The notes beneath the pieces were generated by a model. That model was given only the letters and a program-made list of their open reading frames with translations, had not been told where the DNA came from and did not search any database. The position numbers and the translations under genes were made by a program. Below, piece after piece: positions 8,274 to 16,977 of a DNA stretch of 64,000 bases. The stretch covers positions 992,001-1,056,000 of the forward strand of contig CBDHEF010000002.1 of assembly GCA_965261945.1 (NCBI GenBank), in the 5' to 3' direction. This DNA is from VXOI01 sp965261945. GTDB lineage: Bacteria; Chloroflexota; Dehalococcoidia; Lucifugimonadales; UBA3495. How positions within the stretch are numbered: position 1 is the stretch's first letter; every line of letters starts with the position of its first letter.

Positions 8274-9455
8274 CTAGTCGTCGCCAGCGGCGCCGGCCTT
8301 TTCGGGGATGGCGGCCGATTCCTTGCCGTTGCGGATGGCGAATCGGTCCACCAGGTCGCCGATGCTGGTGCGGAAGCCGGAATATTCCAACTCGCCGTAG
8401 GGCAGCATGGCCGCTCCCGACCAGCCCTGAGAACGCATGGCGATACCCTTCTCCTGAGCCTGATTCCGGACGTAGTCCCAAGCGACATTGTCGAAGAAAT
8501 CGACGAAGGAGTCCGAGAACTTGCCGCCCCCGTTCAGCGAGAAGCCAATGCAGGAAACCAGCGGCAGGCAGTACATCCCGGTAACCGGGGTGTTGAGGGG
8601 CACCGGCATCAGCGGCATGACGTGGGATCCCCTGGCGTCGCCGCCGATGTAGTGGGCCTTGGCGTAGGGGGAAATCAGTTCTTCCGGCGCGGGGAAGATT
8701 CCCTGATTGCGCACCAACGCCACCGGGTCATCCTTGCCGGTGTAAGTTCCCGCGATGTTGTGCATCCGCGTGGCGGAGATCGCGGCAGCCGTCTGGCCGG
8801 AATTACGGGATACTATGCTCTCTACGGCAAACCGTTCGTTGTCGCGCAGCAAGACCGTGATTTTGTAGTAGTCTTCCGGCGCGTTCAGAGAAATCAGGCT
8901 GTCGCCGTCGGTGTTGTCCATGTCGATAATGTTGAAAGTGAATCCCTCATTCAGACGAGGCAGCATCAGCCCGCCGCAGTACATCGGGTCGGCGAAGCCG
9001 AGGAACATCGGCAGGTTGTACGCCCCAGGGCCACACTTGTCGGCAGCCAGCACCATGAAGGACTCGGCGGGCCGCAACGGGTTGGTCTTCACGGGGTCGT
9101 GGTCGAACTCGATCTCGGCCACTGCCGGCCCGGCTCCCCGTATGTTCCCGGAGGGAGCGTCCACCAGCAGGTCCTGGCCGGCGCCATACAGCCCGTATTC
9201 GCTGGCGATCGCGGTGGCGTTGAGGAAGGAACTCCACGCGAACTGGTGAACTTCGGTATCATTCTCTCCCCGTGTGTGGGAGGCCACGATACAGATGTCA
9301 TCCCCGGTGTGCCCCACGAAAGCGTCAATGAGCAGGCCCCGCTCAATGGCGGCGGCAGCGTCGGAGCGCACGGAGTCCATCATGCGATTGGACGGCTTGG
9401 TGTGACCGCCGATCGACCCTACGTCGGCTTTGAGAATGGATAGGGTAATTTTCAT
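8274..9455 (-). CDS. Fructose-1,6-bisphosphate aldolase/phosphatase (archaeal type)
   Basis: Bifunctional gluconeogenic enzyme (FBPA/P, class V FBPase) that condenses triose phosphates and dephosphorylates the product to fructose 6-phosphate. About 393 residues, the usual size. Metal-binding residues match the Sulfolobus enzyme: D11 and H18 in LKADVGSIGGHTKPS, D52 and D53 in VGHTGDD. The aldolase Tyr/Lys pair is present as Y238-T-G-K241 in IAGTYTGKDDP. The ATG at 9455 is chosen because a strong GAGGAGGA ribosome-binding site sits just upstream; a TTG further upstream would add nine unrelated residues. A promoter-like pair lies ~70 bp upstream. The gene stands alone between hairpins. The family is typical of archaea and of some bacterial phyla, including Chloroflexota. 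Confidence 0.95.
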   Translation of the reverse strand: MKITLSILKADVGSIGGHTKPSNRMMDSVRSDAAAAIERGLLIDAFVGHTGDDICIVASHTRGENDTEVHQFAWSSFLNATAIASEYGLYGAGQDLLVDAPSGNIRGAGPAVAEIEFDHDPVKTNPLRPAESFMVLAADKCGPGAYNLPMFLGFADPMYCGGLMLPRLNEGFTFNIIDMDNTDGDSLISLNAPEDYYKITVLLRDNERFAVESIVSRNSGQTAAAISATRMHNIAGTYTGKDDPVALVRNQGIFPAPEELISPYAKAHYIGGDARGSHVMPLMPVPLNTPVTGMYCLPLVSCIGFSLNGGGKFSDSFVDFFDNVAWDYVRNQAQEKGIAMRSQGWSGAAMLPYGELEYSGFRTSIGDLVDRFAIRNGKESAAIPEKAGAAGDD

Positions 9456-9789
9456 AGTCCTCCTCAACAGCAGCGCCGGCATCCAGACCGAATGCTGCGC
9501 ATCAAACCGATTTGTGTCCCGCCATTATATCGGATTTGGATGTCCGGGCAATGCTTTGGAGGCTGCTCAGGGTTCAGATGGCTGAAACAAGACTGGGACA
9601 ACCTCCAAAATCGTACCCACAGGCAGCCGGAATGCAATCCGCGAATCTGCTCCGCCATTGCCCCGGACGTTAATTTCTAGTATATTTAACTACATACGCC
9701 ATAGAAAATGTATGGCAATTTCAATGCGCTGGATTGCGCTGGATTGATTCGAGACAATCCCGGCACCCGATTATGGCCTTAGACCGGGG
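9456..9789. other. Intergenic region between divergent genes
   Basis: No convincing gene. It contains the promoter-like elements for the FBP aldolase/phosphatase gene and a tandem 10-bp repeat, TGCGCTGGAT twice (9725-9744). The segment around 9670-9720 is AT-rich compared with its surroundings and may hold the promoter of the rightward gene. Confidence 0.6.
9524..9551 (-). promoter_or_regulatory. Sigma70-like promoter for the FBP aldolase/phosphatase gene
   Basis: On the minus strand TTGCCC is followed after 16 bp by a perfect TATAAT (9529-9524), giving a 5' leader of about 60 bases before the start codon. Confidence 0.55.
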
Positions 9790-10644
9790 TTGCGGAGGCA
9801 AGGACTTATCTTCGGACTTGAGACAACCGAGCTGTTCCTCGTCTTTCTGGCTCTCTTTGTCGCCTTCTGGACGGCGCGCCTCGCGTTGAGCCGCGGCAGG
9901 AACCCGTGGGTGTGGGGCGGGGCATCGTTTCTTCTGGGCCTTCCGTGGCCTGAATTTTCGCCAGCGATACTGGGAGTTGTGCCGGTACTCTTCCTCCTGT
10001 TTTTCGCGCGCCCTGCCGGTCAGCGCAGCCGCCCCCGGCAAAACGCCTGCTCCAGGTGCGCCAGTCCCCATTCACCCAGCCAAAACTACTGCACCAAGTG
10101 TGGCTGGGACTTGTCCCACGAGTATTCTACCGAGGGCAACGACACGGTTCTGGCCTCCGAGATGCACCAGCCTCCGGGGGGTTCCACGGCTACTATGGAC
10201 CGCGCGGCAGAGCAGACCGCAACCGAAGAGCCGGTTGAGGCAGCGTCTCCTGCCAATGACCAGCCGAACCCGGCCGCGACAGTAGCGGTAGACATGGCTG
10301 AAGCTAACGTCCCCGCATCCGAACTCATCGACGAGGGTGCGCCCACGGAGGCGCCGGCTAACGAGCCAAGGGCGGAAGCCAACCCGGACCCGGCGCAGAG
10401 GCCGTGGGGCATTCCGCAACCCGGGCCCGCTCCGACGGCTGCGGTGATGACCGCCAGGGGCGAGGCGCTGCTCAGCGAGGGCCGGCTGCAAGAAGCGATT
10501 GACCAGTTCACCAAGGCCATTGCCCTCGACCCCAAGCACCGGGAGGCTTTCGAGCGCCGCGCCGAAGCCTACATCCAGCAGGGGAGAGGCGAGCGGGCAG
10601 AGGAAGACTACCGCCATATTCAGGCGCTTAACGCCGGATCCTGA
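9790..10644 (+). CDS. Membrane protein with zinc ribbon and C-terminal TPR repeats
   Basis: 284 residues, function unknown. Order of parts: two hydrophobic membrane segments at residues ~12-30 (TELFLVFLALFVAFWTARLAL) and ~42-74 (ending VVPVLFLLFFARP); a zinc ribbon with CSRC...CTKCGW (~86-106); a long acidic, Ala/Pro/Glu-rich linker (~110-215); and tetratricopeptide helices at the C-terminus (GEALLSEGRLQEAIDQFTKAIALDPKHREAFERRAEAYIQQGRGERAEEDY). This suggests a membrane-tethered scaffold with the ribbon and TPR on the cytoplasmic side. The start is uncertain: TTG at 9790 is the furthest upstream plausible codon, and no ATG or clear Shine-Dalgarno sequence is available in this frame. It ends before a strong hairpin. 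Confidence 0.7.
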   Translation: MRRQGLIFGLETTELFLVFLALFVAFWTARLALSRGRNPWVWGGASFLLGLPWPEFSPAILGVVPVLFLLFFARPAGQRSRPRQNACSRCASPHSPSQNYCTKCGWDLSHEYSTEGNDTVLASEMHQPPGGSTATMDRAAEQTATEEPVEAASPANDQPNPAATVAVDMAEANVPASELIDEGAPTEAPANEPRAEANPDPAQRPWGIPQPGPAPTAAVMTARGEALLSEGRLQEAIDQFTKAIALDPKHREAFERRAEAYIQQGRGERAEEDYRHIQALNAGS

Positions 10645-10678
10645 CCCTCTCTATTAGCGCGAAAGCCCCTTAAAAATC

Positions 10679-10710
10679 ACAGGGCGGGTTTGGACCCGCC
10701 CCTGTTTTCT
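10679..10710. terminator. Bidirectional rho-independent terminator
   Basis: ACAGGGCGGGT pairs with ACCCGCCCCTGT (one bulged base) around a 4-base loop, followed by TTTTCT on the plus strand and preceded by an A-rich run that acts as a T-run on the minus strand. It separates the TPR gene from convergent fabI. Confidence 0.85.
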
Positions 10711-10837
10711 GTACGCTTTCCCTGTGATTCCCGGGCAGCAGGAAAGCCCTCGTTCTAACCACCTCAAGGGGTAAGGGAGCGGTTTGAGGACTCTGACTAC
10801 AGACTGCAACCACATCCCAGGCAGGGCAGAGAGCATC

Positions 10838-11611
10838 TTATACGGCCATAATGTGATAGCCCGCATCTACGGGGATGATCGCGCCCGTGATGCCGCTGGC
10901 CATCCCGCTGCACAGGAAGAGTGCGGTTTGCCCCACTTCTTCAATGGTTATGTTGCGTTGCAGGGGGGCTTTTTCGGCGTGGGTGTGGCGCATATCGCGG
11001 AAGCCGGTGATTCCCCGAGCCGCCAGCGTTTCCAGCGGCCCGGCGGAAATGGCGTTGACCCGAATGTTGGCGGGCCCCATCTCGGCGGCCAGTTGGCGGA
11101 CGGCGTGCTCCAGGGCAGCTTTGGCTGACCCCATCACGTTGTAGCCCGGATAGACCCGCTGGGAGGCATCAAAGGTCATGGCTACGACGCTGCCCCCGCT
11201 CGTCATCAGCGGAGCGGCGTGGCGGACCAGCGGCAACAGCGAGTAGGCGCTGACCTCCATGGCGATTCTGAAGCCCTCGCGCCCAGTGTCCACGAACCGG
11301 CCGCTGAGGTCCTCGCGGTTGGCGTAGGCAATACTGTGAATTAGGAATGAGATTTCGCCGAATTCCCGGCCCAGTGTCTCGAAAACCCGCTCGATTTGCC
11401 CGTCATCCGTGGCGTCGCAGGGTAACAGCACCGGATACTGGAGGGACGCCGACAACCGCTCCACCCGCTCCTTGAGCCTGTCGCCCTGATACGTCAGCGC
11501 CAACCGGGCCCCGGAGGCGGAAAGTGACTGCGCGATGGCCCACGCGATGCTGCGCTCATTGGCCACCCCAAAGATAACGCCGTTCTTGCCGGACAGGTCT
11601 ATGGGAACCAC
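10838..11611 (-). CDS. fabI: Enoyl-[acyl-carrier-protein] reductase (NADH), FabI type
   Basis: Short-chain dehydrogenase/reductase that performs the last reduction of each fatty-acid elongation cycle. 257 residues, typical for FabI. Visible: the FabI-type nucleotide-binding start LSGKNGVIFGVANERSIAWAIA (~6-27), LIHSIAY (~90), and the active-site segment YPGYNVMGSAKAALEHAVRQLA with the FabI-type Tyr-x6-Lys spacing (~155-175), then INAISAGPLETLAARGI. GTG start with GAGGAAA upstream. It is the last gene of the long leftward block and is followed by a strong terminator. A fabF lies in the same block, so two fatty-acid synthesis steps are encoded with the F420 genes. Confidence 0.95.
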   Translation of the reverse strand: MVPIDLSGKNGVIFGVANERSIAWAIAQSLSASGARLALTYQGDRLKERVERLSASLQYPVLLPCDATDDGQIERVFETLGREFGEISFLIHSIAYANREDLSGRFVDTGREGFRIAMEVSAYSLLPLVRHAAPLMTSGGSVVAMTFDASQRVYPGYNVMGSAKAALEHAVRQLAAEMGPANIRVNAISAGPLETLAARGITGFRDMRHTHAEKAPLQRNITIEEVGQTALFLCSGMASGITGAIIPVDAGYHIMAV

Positions 11612-11670
11612 AACATTTCCTCTTTGGGAATCTCTCTCACCCGGAGATTAATAGGTCTCTATCGCGGCCG

Positions 11671-12636
11671 CTAAGCAAATTGGGGCGCGACGCGGTCGAG
11701 GAAAACGTCGAGCTGGCGTTCCGGGTCGAAGGTGGCCAAGCGCACCACCAGGGTCTGTGCGCCCGCCTCGGCGTAGGCCGCCATGCGGTCGGCCACGTTC
11801 TGCACACCGCCGAAGGGCCCCCACCGGGTTCCCCAGATGTCGGCTCCGTAGTAGCGCATCAGCCAATCCTCGGCGTCGGCTTGCGCTGCTGTCTCGTCTT
11901 CGTTCAAGTTCACTGACAGATAGTAGACGTTTTCCCGGTTGGTGGTGTCGCGGCCGTATTCTTCGGCCTTGGCCTCAACCTGGGCGATGACCTCGGCAAA
12001 CTCCGAAGGTGTGTCGGAGATGGCGATGATCCCGTCTCCGAGCAGTGCTGCCCGCTCAATCTGGGCCTGTTGCCGGGCGCGATGGTGGGTGGCCAACAGC
12101 CAGGGGATGCCCTCGGGCTGGGTTGTTTTGGGCAGCATGGTAACCGAATCGAGGGAGAAGTGCCGCCCTTCGTGGCTGTGAGGCTGGCCAGGGCCGAGGC
12201 CCTTGGCAATTTCGACAATTTCTTCAAACCGCCGGGCGCGCCGCTTCGCATCCACGCCCGCCGCGGCCCATTCGCCCTTCTGTTCGTCGTTGAACGCGCC
12301 GCCAACCCCGGCCCCGATTACCAGCCGCCCGCCGGAAATCAGGTCAACAGTGGCCATGGTCTGGGCCATGAGGACAGGATGGCGCAACGCCGGCAGCAGA
12401 ACAGCGGTGCCCAGGCGCACCCGGCTGGTTTGCGCCGCCAACGCGCCGAGGGTGGACAGAGGCTCCAGGCGGGGCTTGGCCACCAGGCTGTCGCCCACCC
12501 AGACCGAGTCCAAGCCAGCCTCTTCGACTCGCTTGGCCATTCGGAACACCCGGTCGGCGTTGGGCGGCTGCTCGCCCCGCAACAGGATGCCCCTGGTGGG
12601 CAGGAGTACACCGAGCTTCGGCTTGTTTTCGCTCAT
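11671..12636 (-). CDS. LLM-class flavin/F420-dependent oxidoreductase
   Basis: TIM-barrel oxidoreductase of the bacterial luciferase-like superfamily, ~321 residues. Family landmarks: KLGVLLPTRGIL at the start, AKRVEEAGLDSVWVGDSLVAKPRLEPLSTLGALAAQTSRVRLGTAVLLPALRHPV (~30-85), and LISGGRLVIGAGVGG (~95-110), the usual phosphate-binding region. Such enzymes use reduced F420 or FMN to reduce or oxygenate unknown substrates. It lies directly downstream of cofC, so use of F420H2 is the natural inference, but the substrate cannot be told. ATG at 12636 is preferred; a GTG two codons upstream is possible. Confidence 0.85.
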   Translation of the reverse strand: MSENKPKLGVLLPTRGILLRGEQPPNADRVFRMAKRVEEAGLDSVWVGDSLVAKPRLEPLSTLGALAAQTSRVRLGTAVLLPALRHPVLMAQTMATVDLISGGRLVIGAGVGGAFNDEQKGEWAAAGVDAKRRARRFEEIVEIAKGLGPGQPHSHEGRHFSLDSVTMLPKTTQPEGIPWLLATHHRARQQAQIERAALLGDGIIAISDTPSEFAEVIAQVEAKAEEYGRDTTNRENVYYLSVNLNEDETAAQADAEDWLMRYYGADIWGTRWGPFGGVQNVADRMAAYAEAGAQTLVVRLATFDPERQLDVFLDRVAPQFA

Positions 12637-12684
12637 CTTCACACCGTCAAGAAGGATGCCTCCCCAAGGGGAAAGGCTAAAACG

Positions 12685-13380
12685 CTAAAACGAGGGTGCG
12701 TCTCCTCCGGTTTCCGCACGTGCGGGGGGCAGGGAAACGCCTCCGGAAAACTGGATCAGGCGTTCAATCAGGCCCGGCTCCATGTGCTGGTAGGAATCCA
12801 GGTCGTCAACTATGTCCAGGTCCAAGCCGAGGCCGAGGCTGTACGCGATGGCAACTGATGTTTCCAGCCGGCCCGCTTGGGACAAGTGCTTGCTGAAGCT
12901 CCGCCGACCCAGTTCCGGCTTGAACATTACGCCGTGGGGAATCAGCATGGCGTTTGTGCCGCCGTCGCGCCGGGCCGGGGCCAGAGTCACGTTGCCTCCA
13001 CCCCGAGACGCCTGAATGAAGGAATGTATGTCGGATGGCTTAACGAAAGGCAAGTCGCCGGCAATGTAGAGCGCCGACTTACCTCGCAGAAACGCCTGTT
13101 CTATGGCTTTTTGCAGAGTGTCATTCAGGTTTCGGCCCATCTCCTCATGCCAAATTGCACCCTGGTTGCGGGCCATGTTCCTCACTCGCTCATCACCGCC
13201 CACTACCCATACCAACTCGATGGTCGCGCTGCGCAGGGCCAACAACACGCGCCGCAACATACCGATACTGATATTCGCCCGCTCCTCCGGGGTAAGGGTG
13301 AGAGCCAGGCGGCTCTTGCCTTCGGCAAGCCTCTTCATCGGCACGATGGCGATTATGTCGTATTCAGGATTGGGCGTCAT
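12685..13380 (-). CDS. cofC: 2-phospho-L-lactate guanylyltransferase (F420 biosynthesis)
   Basis: Nucleotidyltransferase that activates 2-phospholactate (or phosphoenolpyruvate in many bacteria) with GTP for F420 assembly. 231 residues. The GT-A-like fold begins IIAIVPMKRLAEGKSRLA (~9-26), with the conserved CofC segment ALYIAGDLPFV (~104-114) and the DGGTNAMLIP motif (~137-146) typical of the family. ATG start. It sits between cofD and the LLM oxidoreductase in one transcriptional direction with 40-50 bp gaps. Confidence 0.93.
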   Translation of the reverse strand: MTPNPEYDIIAIVPMKRLAEGKSRLALTLTPEERANISIGMLRRVLLALRSATIELVWVVGGDERVRNMARNQGAIWHEEMGRNLNDTLQKAIEQAFLRGKSALYIAGDLPFVKPSDIHSFIQASRGGGNVTLAPARRDGGTNAMLIPHGVMFKPELGRRSFSKHLSQAGRLETSVAIAYSLGLGLDLDIVDDLDSYQHMEPGLIERLIQFSGGVSLPPARAETGGDAPSF

Positions 13381-13420
13381 GGAAATTTATCAGTCAGCTT
13401 TGCCGGTTTCGGGGGCCACA

Positions 13421-14365
13421 CTATCCGGATTCCCGTTTCAGAGCCAGCACGGTCTGTGCCAGGTCTATGCGATCCTGCAACGACTCCATGATTGTATTCG
13501 CAACCACCGGACGAAGCCCGGCATCCGAAACGGCGGGAGCCAGCGCCTCGTCCTGTCGGTCAATGACCAGCACATCGCAGAAGTCCCGGTAGGCCCGGGC
13601 CACTCCCACGACTGATACTTCCTGACCCAGCCCGGCCATTATCCTGCCGGCCGGGCCGCGCACGGCGTCGTTGCCCACGATGGGGCTGACTGCGACGCGG
13701 AGCCCGGAAAAACCCTCCAGCCGCTCCCTGATGCCGTTCACTTCCAAAATGGGTTGAACGCTGAGTGCGGGGTTGGAGGGGCAAATCACCAGCATACCTG
13801 CCTGAGCCAATGCAGACTCGACTCCGGGCGACGGGGCGGCATCCGCCGCTCCCAGGTAGCTCACGGCCGACACGTCCGGCTGGGCGCGATGCTGCACAAA
13901 GTATTCCTGCATGGAAAGGCGTCCCTCGGAGGTCTCCAGAACCGTGCGCACGGGCTGGTCGCTCATGGGGACAATGGCTTGGGATATCTCCAGCGCGGCA
14001 CACAGCCGGGCCGTGACTTCAGAGAGCGAATATCCCTCGCGCAGCAGTTGAGTCCGGCGGATGTGGGTGCCCAGGTCGCGGTCGCCCAGGTTGAACCAGG
14101 TATCTGCCCCATACTTTCGCAGCATGGACAGGGCGCCGAAGGTATCTCCTTCCAGCCCCCACCCGGTCACGGGGTTGGACAGCCCGGAGAGAGTATACAT
14201 CATGGTATCGAGGTCGGGCGATACGTGCAGGCCATGGAATTCCTCATCGTCGCCTGTGTTCACCACCACGACCAAATCGTCCGGCTGCAGGCAGTGAGCC
14301 AAGCCAACAACCAGCTTAGCTCCGCCCACTCCTCCGGCCAATGCCAGCACACGACCTCTGCTCAT
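13421..14365 (-). CDS. cofD: 2-phospho-L-lactate transferase (F420-0 synthesis)
   Basis: Transfers the activated phospholactyl group to the deazaflavin Fo to make F420-0 or its dehydro form. ~314 residues. Clear CofD/YvcK-fold signatures: LALAGGVGGAKLVVGLA at the N-terminus, VVVNTGDDEEFHGLHVSPDLDTMMYTLSG (~31-60), and TWFNLGDRDLGTHIRRTQLL (~85-105), with late motifs VSPIVGNDAVRGPAGRIM and ARAYRDFCDVLVID. The ATG at 14365 gives the standard N-terminus; a TTG seven codons upstream is less likely. Confidence 0.95.
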   Translation of the reverse strand: MSRGRVLALAGGVGGAKLVVGLAHCLQPDDLVVVVNTGDDEEFHGLHVSPDLDTMMYTLSGLSNPVTGWGLEGDTFGALSMLRKYGADTWFNLGDRDLGTHIRRTQLLREGYSLSEVTARLCAALEISQAIVPMSDQPVRTVLETSEGRLSMQEYFVQHRAQPDVSAVSYLGAADAAPSPGVESALAQAGMLVICPSNPALSVQPILEVNGIRERLEGFSGLRVAVSPIVGNDAVRGPAGRIMAGLGQEVSVVGVARAYRDFCDVLVIDRQDEALAPAVSDAGLRPVVANTIMESLQDRIDLAQTVLALKRESG

Positions 14366-14459
14366 TGAGGCGACCCCGACGCACAATGGTCATCGAGCCA
14401 CGGAAAAAGAGACTGCTTCAACTGGCCACCGGCTTCCGACGGACTGACACGCCGTGGAA

Positions 14460-15764
14460 TTAGACGCCGGCTCGCTGGGCGCGCCGGGGATGCTCGAAAC
14501 GGTAGGTGTCGAGCTTGACCAGCCGGTTGTAGGAGCCGAATATCTCTTCCACGTTCTCGCCCACCAAGTCCAGCGGGTCATGTTCTTCGTCGGCCTCGCT
14601 GAACACCCGCCGCAGCCCGTAGGTGGTGGAGCGCTCGGCAGGGATGCGCCCTGCGGAGCGTATCATGTCCCGAAATTCCGACGGGCGCATGAGTTGGCCG
14701 TGCTGCGCTCCGGCGGCGGTTGAAATGCTCTCGTTTATCAGGGTCCCGCCCAGGTCGTTCACGCCAGCGGTGAGCAGGAGCTGCGACATCCGCGAGCCTT
14801 CCTTAACCCAGGAGGCCTGGACGTTGGGGATCCAGTTGTTGAGCATAATCCGGGCTATGGCGTGCATCTTCACCACGTCCATGCCGGTGGGGCCGGGCCG
14901 CACGTTCTGCACGAGGCCCTTCAGGAACATGGGCGCCTCGGTGTGGACGAAGCTCAGAGGCACGAACTCGGTGATGCCCCCGGTCTGCTTCTGGAGGTCC
15001 CGCAGCAGCGCCATGTGGTTGGCAAGCTGCGCCGCCGTCTCGCGGTGTCCGAACATGACGGTGGAGGTGGTGGGGATGCCCAACTCGTGCGCGGTGGTGA
15101 TAACTTCGGTCCACTGGTCTACGGTGATCCGGCCCGGCGAGATGCGGTCGCGCAACTCTTGGTCCAGCACCTCGGCAGAGGTTCCGGGCAGACTGCCCAC
15201 ACCGGCGGCCTTGAGGCCCTCCAAATACTCGCGGATGGAGCAGCGGGAGCGGACGGAGCCGTAGAGCACTTCCTCGGGGGAAAAGCCGTGGATGTGCATA
15301 TCCGGCAGGGCTTCCTTTATCGCTCCGCACAGCCGAATATAGAGATCGCCTTCCATCTGGGGAGGCAGGCCGGCTTGGACGCAGACCTCGGTTGCCCCGT
15401 AGTCCCACGCCTCCTGGGCGCGACGCACGACTTCCTCAATGGGAAGGAAGTAGCCTTCCTCCTCACGGAAGTCCCTGCTGAAGGCGCAGAAGCCGCACCG
15501 CTTGATGCAGACGTTGGTAAAGTTGATATTGCGGTTGACGACGTAGGTGGCGATGTCGCCCACGGTACGGCGACGGAGTTCGTCGGCCACCAAAATCATC
15601 GCGTTGTATTCAGAACCGGTGACCCCGAAAAGCAGGGTAGCCTCTTCAGAAGTGACGTCTTCGCCGCCGAGGGCGCGGTCAAGGACGGACAACACTTCCC
15701 GGTTCAGGGTTCCGGCTAGGTCCTTGAGTCTGGTCGCGGCGGGCTGCTCAGTTATACCCGACAT
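14460..15764 (-). CDS. cofH: Fo synthase subunit 2 (5-amino-6-(D-ribitylamino)uracil--tyrosine 4-hydroxyphenyl transferase)
   Basis: Radical SAM enzyme that couples tyrosine to the ribitylaminouracil precursor in Fo synthesis, working with CofG. ~434 residues. The [4Fe-4S] motif CIKRCGFCAF (CxxxCxxC) is at ~85-95, preceded by VVNRNINFTNVC. HGFSPEEVLYG, LPGTSAEVLDQELRDRISPGRI and TSTVMFGHRET are diagnostic CofH segments. The ATG at 15764 overlaps the 3' end of cofG by 17 bp; an ATG at 15797 would overlap by 50 bp. CofG and CofH are separate proteins here, not a fused FbiC as in actinobacteria. Confidence 0.95.
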   Translation of the reverse strand: MSGITEQPAATRLKDLAGTLNREVLSVLDRALGGEDVTSEEATLLFGVTGSEYNAMILVADELRRRTVGDIATYVVNRNINFTNVCIKRCGFCAFSRDFREEEGYFLPIEEVVRRAQEAWDYGATEVCVQAGLPPQMEGDLYIRLCGAIKEALPDMHIHGFSPEEVLYGSVRSRCSIREYLEGLKAAGVGSLPGTSAEVLDQELRDRISPGRITVDQWTEVITTAHELGIPTTSTVMFGHRETAAQLANHMALLRDLQKQTGGITEFVPLSFVHTEAPMFLKGLVQNVRPGPTGMDVVKMHAIARIMLNNWIPNVQASWVKEGSRMSQLLLTAGVNDLGGTLINESISTAAGAQHGQLMRPSEFRDMIRSAGRIPAERSTTYGLRRVFSEADEEHDPLDLVGENVEEIFGSYNRLVKLDTYRFEHPRRAQRAGV

Positions 15765-16977
15765 ATCGTTGGATGCCCCCTTGTACATATCCATCATCGT
15801 CAGCGAGGTCGCGGACTTTGGCCCGCAGCGCCTCCGGCAGGTAATCCCCGGTTTTCAGGAAGTATTCGGGATATACCGGCAGCCTTGGTCTTAGCTGGAA
15901 ACCTGCGGCTTCGGTCTGCTCCCTGAGTTGCGTCAGGGCCGGCCACGGGGCTTCCGGGTTTACGAAATCTATGGTCAGGGGCGAGACGCCGCCCCAGTCA
16001 TTGATTCCCGCGTCCAGGTAGATTCTATAGTTATCGGCGCTCAAGTTCGGCGGCACCTGCACGTTGGCATCCGGCCCCAGTATCAGCCGGGCGGCTCCCA
16101 CCGACCACATGAATTCGATGGTATCGGCGTCCAGCTTGTCCGCCATAGCCGTGCCGGGCTTGGCCCGAAAGTTTTGGATTATTACTTCCTGAACGTGTCC
16201 GAACCGGCGATGCAGCTCGCGGATTGCCAGGAGCGACTCAATGCGGTCTTCGCGTGTGTCGCCTATACCGACGAGGATACCAGTAGTGAAGGGCAGCCGC
16301 AACTCGCCAGCCAGCTCGATAGTCCGCAACCGCACCCGAGGCCGCTTGCTGGGGGCGAACTCGTGAGCGCCCCCGGGCCCGTACAGAGCGGCCGAGGTGC
16401 TCTCCAGCATCACGCCCATTGAGGGGTTATAGGGCTGGAGCGCAGCTATTTCCCGCCGGCTCATGGTGCCGGGGTTGGCGTGGGGCAGCAACGTGGTTTC
16501 TTCCAGCACCAGCCGGTTGACGTAGGCCAGGTATTCCAGCGTCGTCCTGAAGCCCCTCTCTTGCAGCCATTCCTTGGCTTCGGGGTAGCGCTGCTCAGGG
16601 CGCTCCCCCAGAGTGAACAACGCCTCGGTACAGCCAAGGCGCTGGCCCGCCCTGGCAACGTCCAACACCTGCTCCGGCGTCATGTAGAGGGTATCTCCCG
16701 CCTCTTCCGGCGTCTTGCGGAAGATGCAGTAGCCGCAGAAGTCGCGGCACATGTGAGTCAGGGGGATGAACACCTTGGGCGAAAAGGAGACTGTGCGGCC
16801 CTTGCCGAGGTCGCGCATCCTTCCGGCCGCCTCGCACATCGCCGCCAGCCCGTCGTGGCCGATGCCCACCAGCGCCCAGGCCTCGCTGTCGGACAACGCG
16901 CGCCCTGCCGCGGCTTCGGCCAGCGCAGACGCAAGGAGGGTTTTGCTTTCAGTGGCTAGTGAACCCCGGAGCGTCAT
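15748..16977 (-). CDS. cofG: Fo synthase subunit 1 (7,8-didemethyl-8-hydroxy-5-deazariboflavin synthase)
   Basis: Radical SAM enzyme that closes the deazaflavin ring of Fo. 409 residues. SAM/iron-sulfur motif CRDFCGYCIF (CxxxCxxC) at ~79-88 within PLTHMCRDFCGYCIFRKTPEEAG; further CofG segments are LFTLGERPEQRYPEAKEWL, NPGTMSRREIAALQPYNPSMGVMLES, and ILGPDANVQVPPNLS. Its ATG overlaps the stop of the upstream HEPN/PaREP1-like gene in an ATGA, suggesting translational coupling. The polyglutamylating ligase CofE is not encoded in this window. Confidence 0.95.
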   Translation of the reverse strand: MTLRGSLATESKTLLASALAEAAAGRALSDSEAWALVGIGHDGLAAMCEAAGRMRDLGKGRTVSFSPKVFIPLTHMCRDFCGYCIFRKTPEEAGDTLYMTPEQVLDVARAGQRLGCTEALFTLGERPEQRYPEAKEWLQERGFRTTLEYLAYVNRLVLEETTLLPHANPGTMSRREIAALQPYNPSMGVMLESTSAALYGPGGAHEFAPSKRPRVRLRTIELAGELRLPFTTGILVGIGDTREDRIESLLAIRELHRRFGHVQEVIIQNFRAKPGTAMADKLDADTIEFMWSVGAARLILGPDANVQVPPNLSADNYRIYLDAGINDWGGVSPLTIDFVNPEAPWPALTQLREQTEAAGFQLRPRLPVYPEYFLKTGDYLPEALRAKVRDLADDDGYVQGGIQRYVGYN

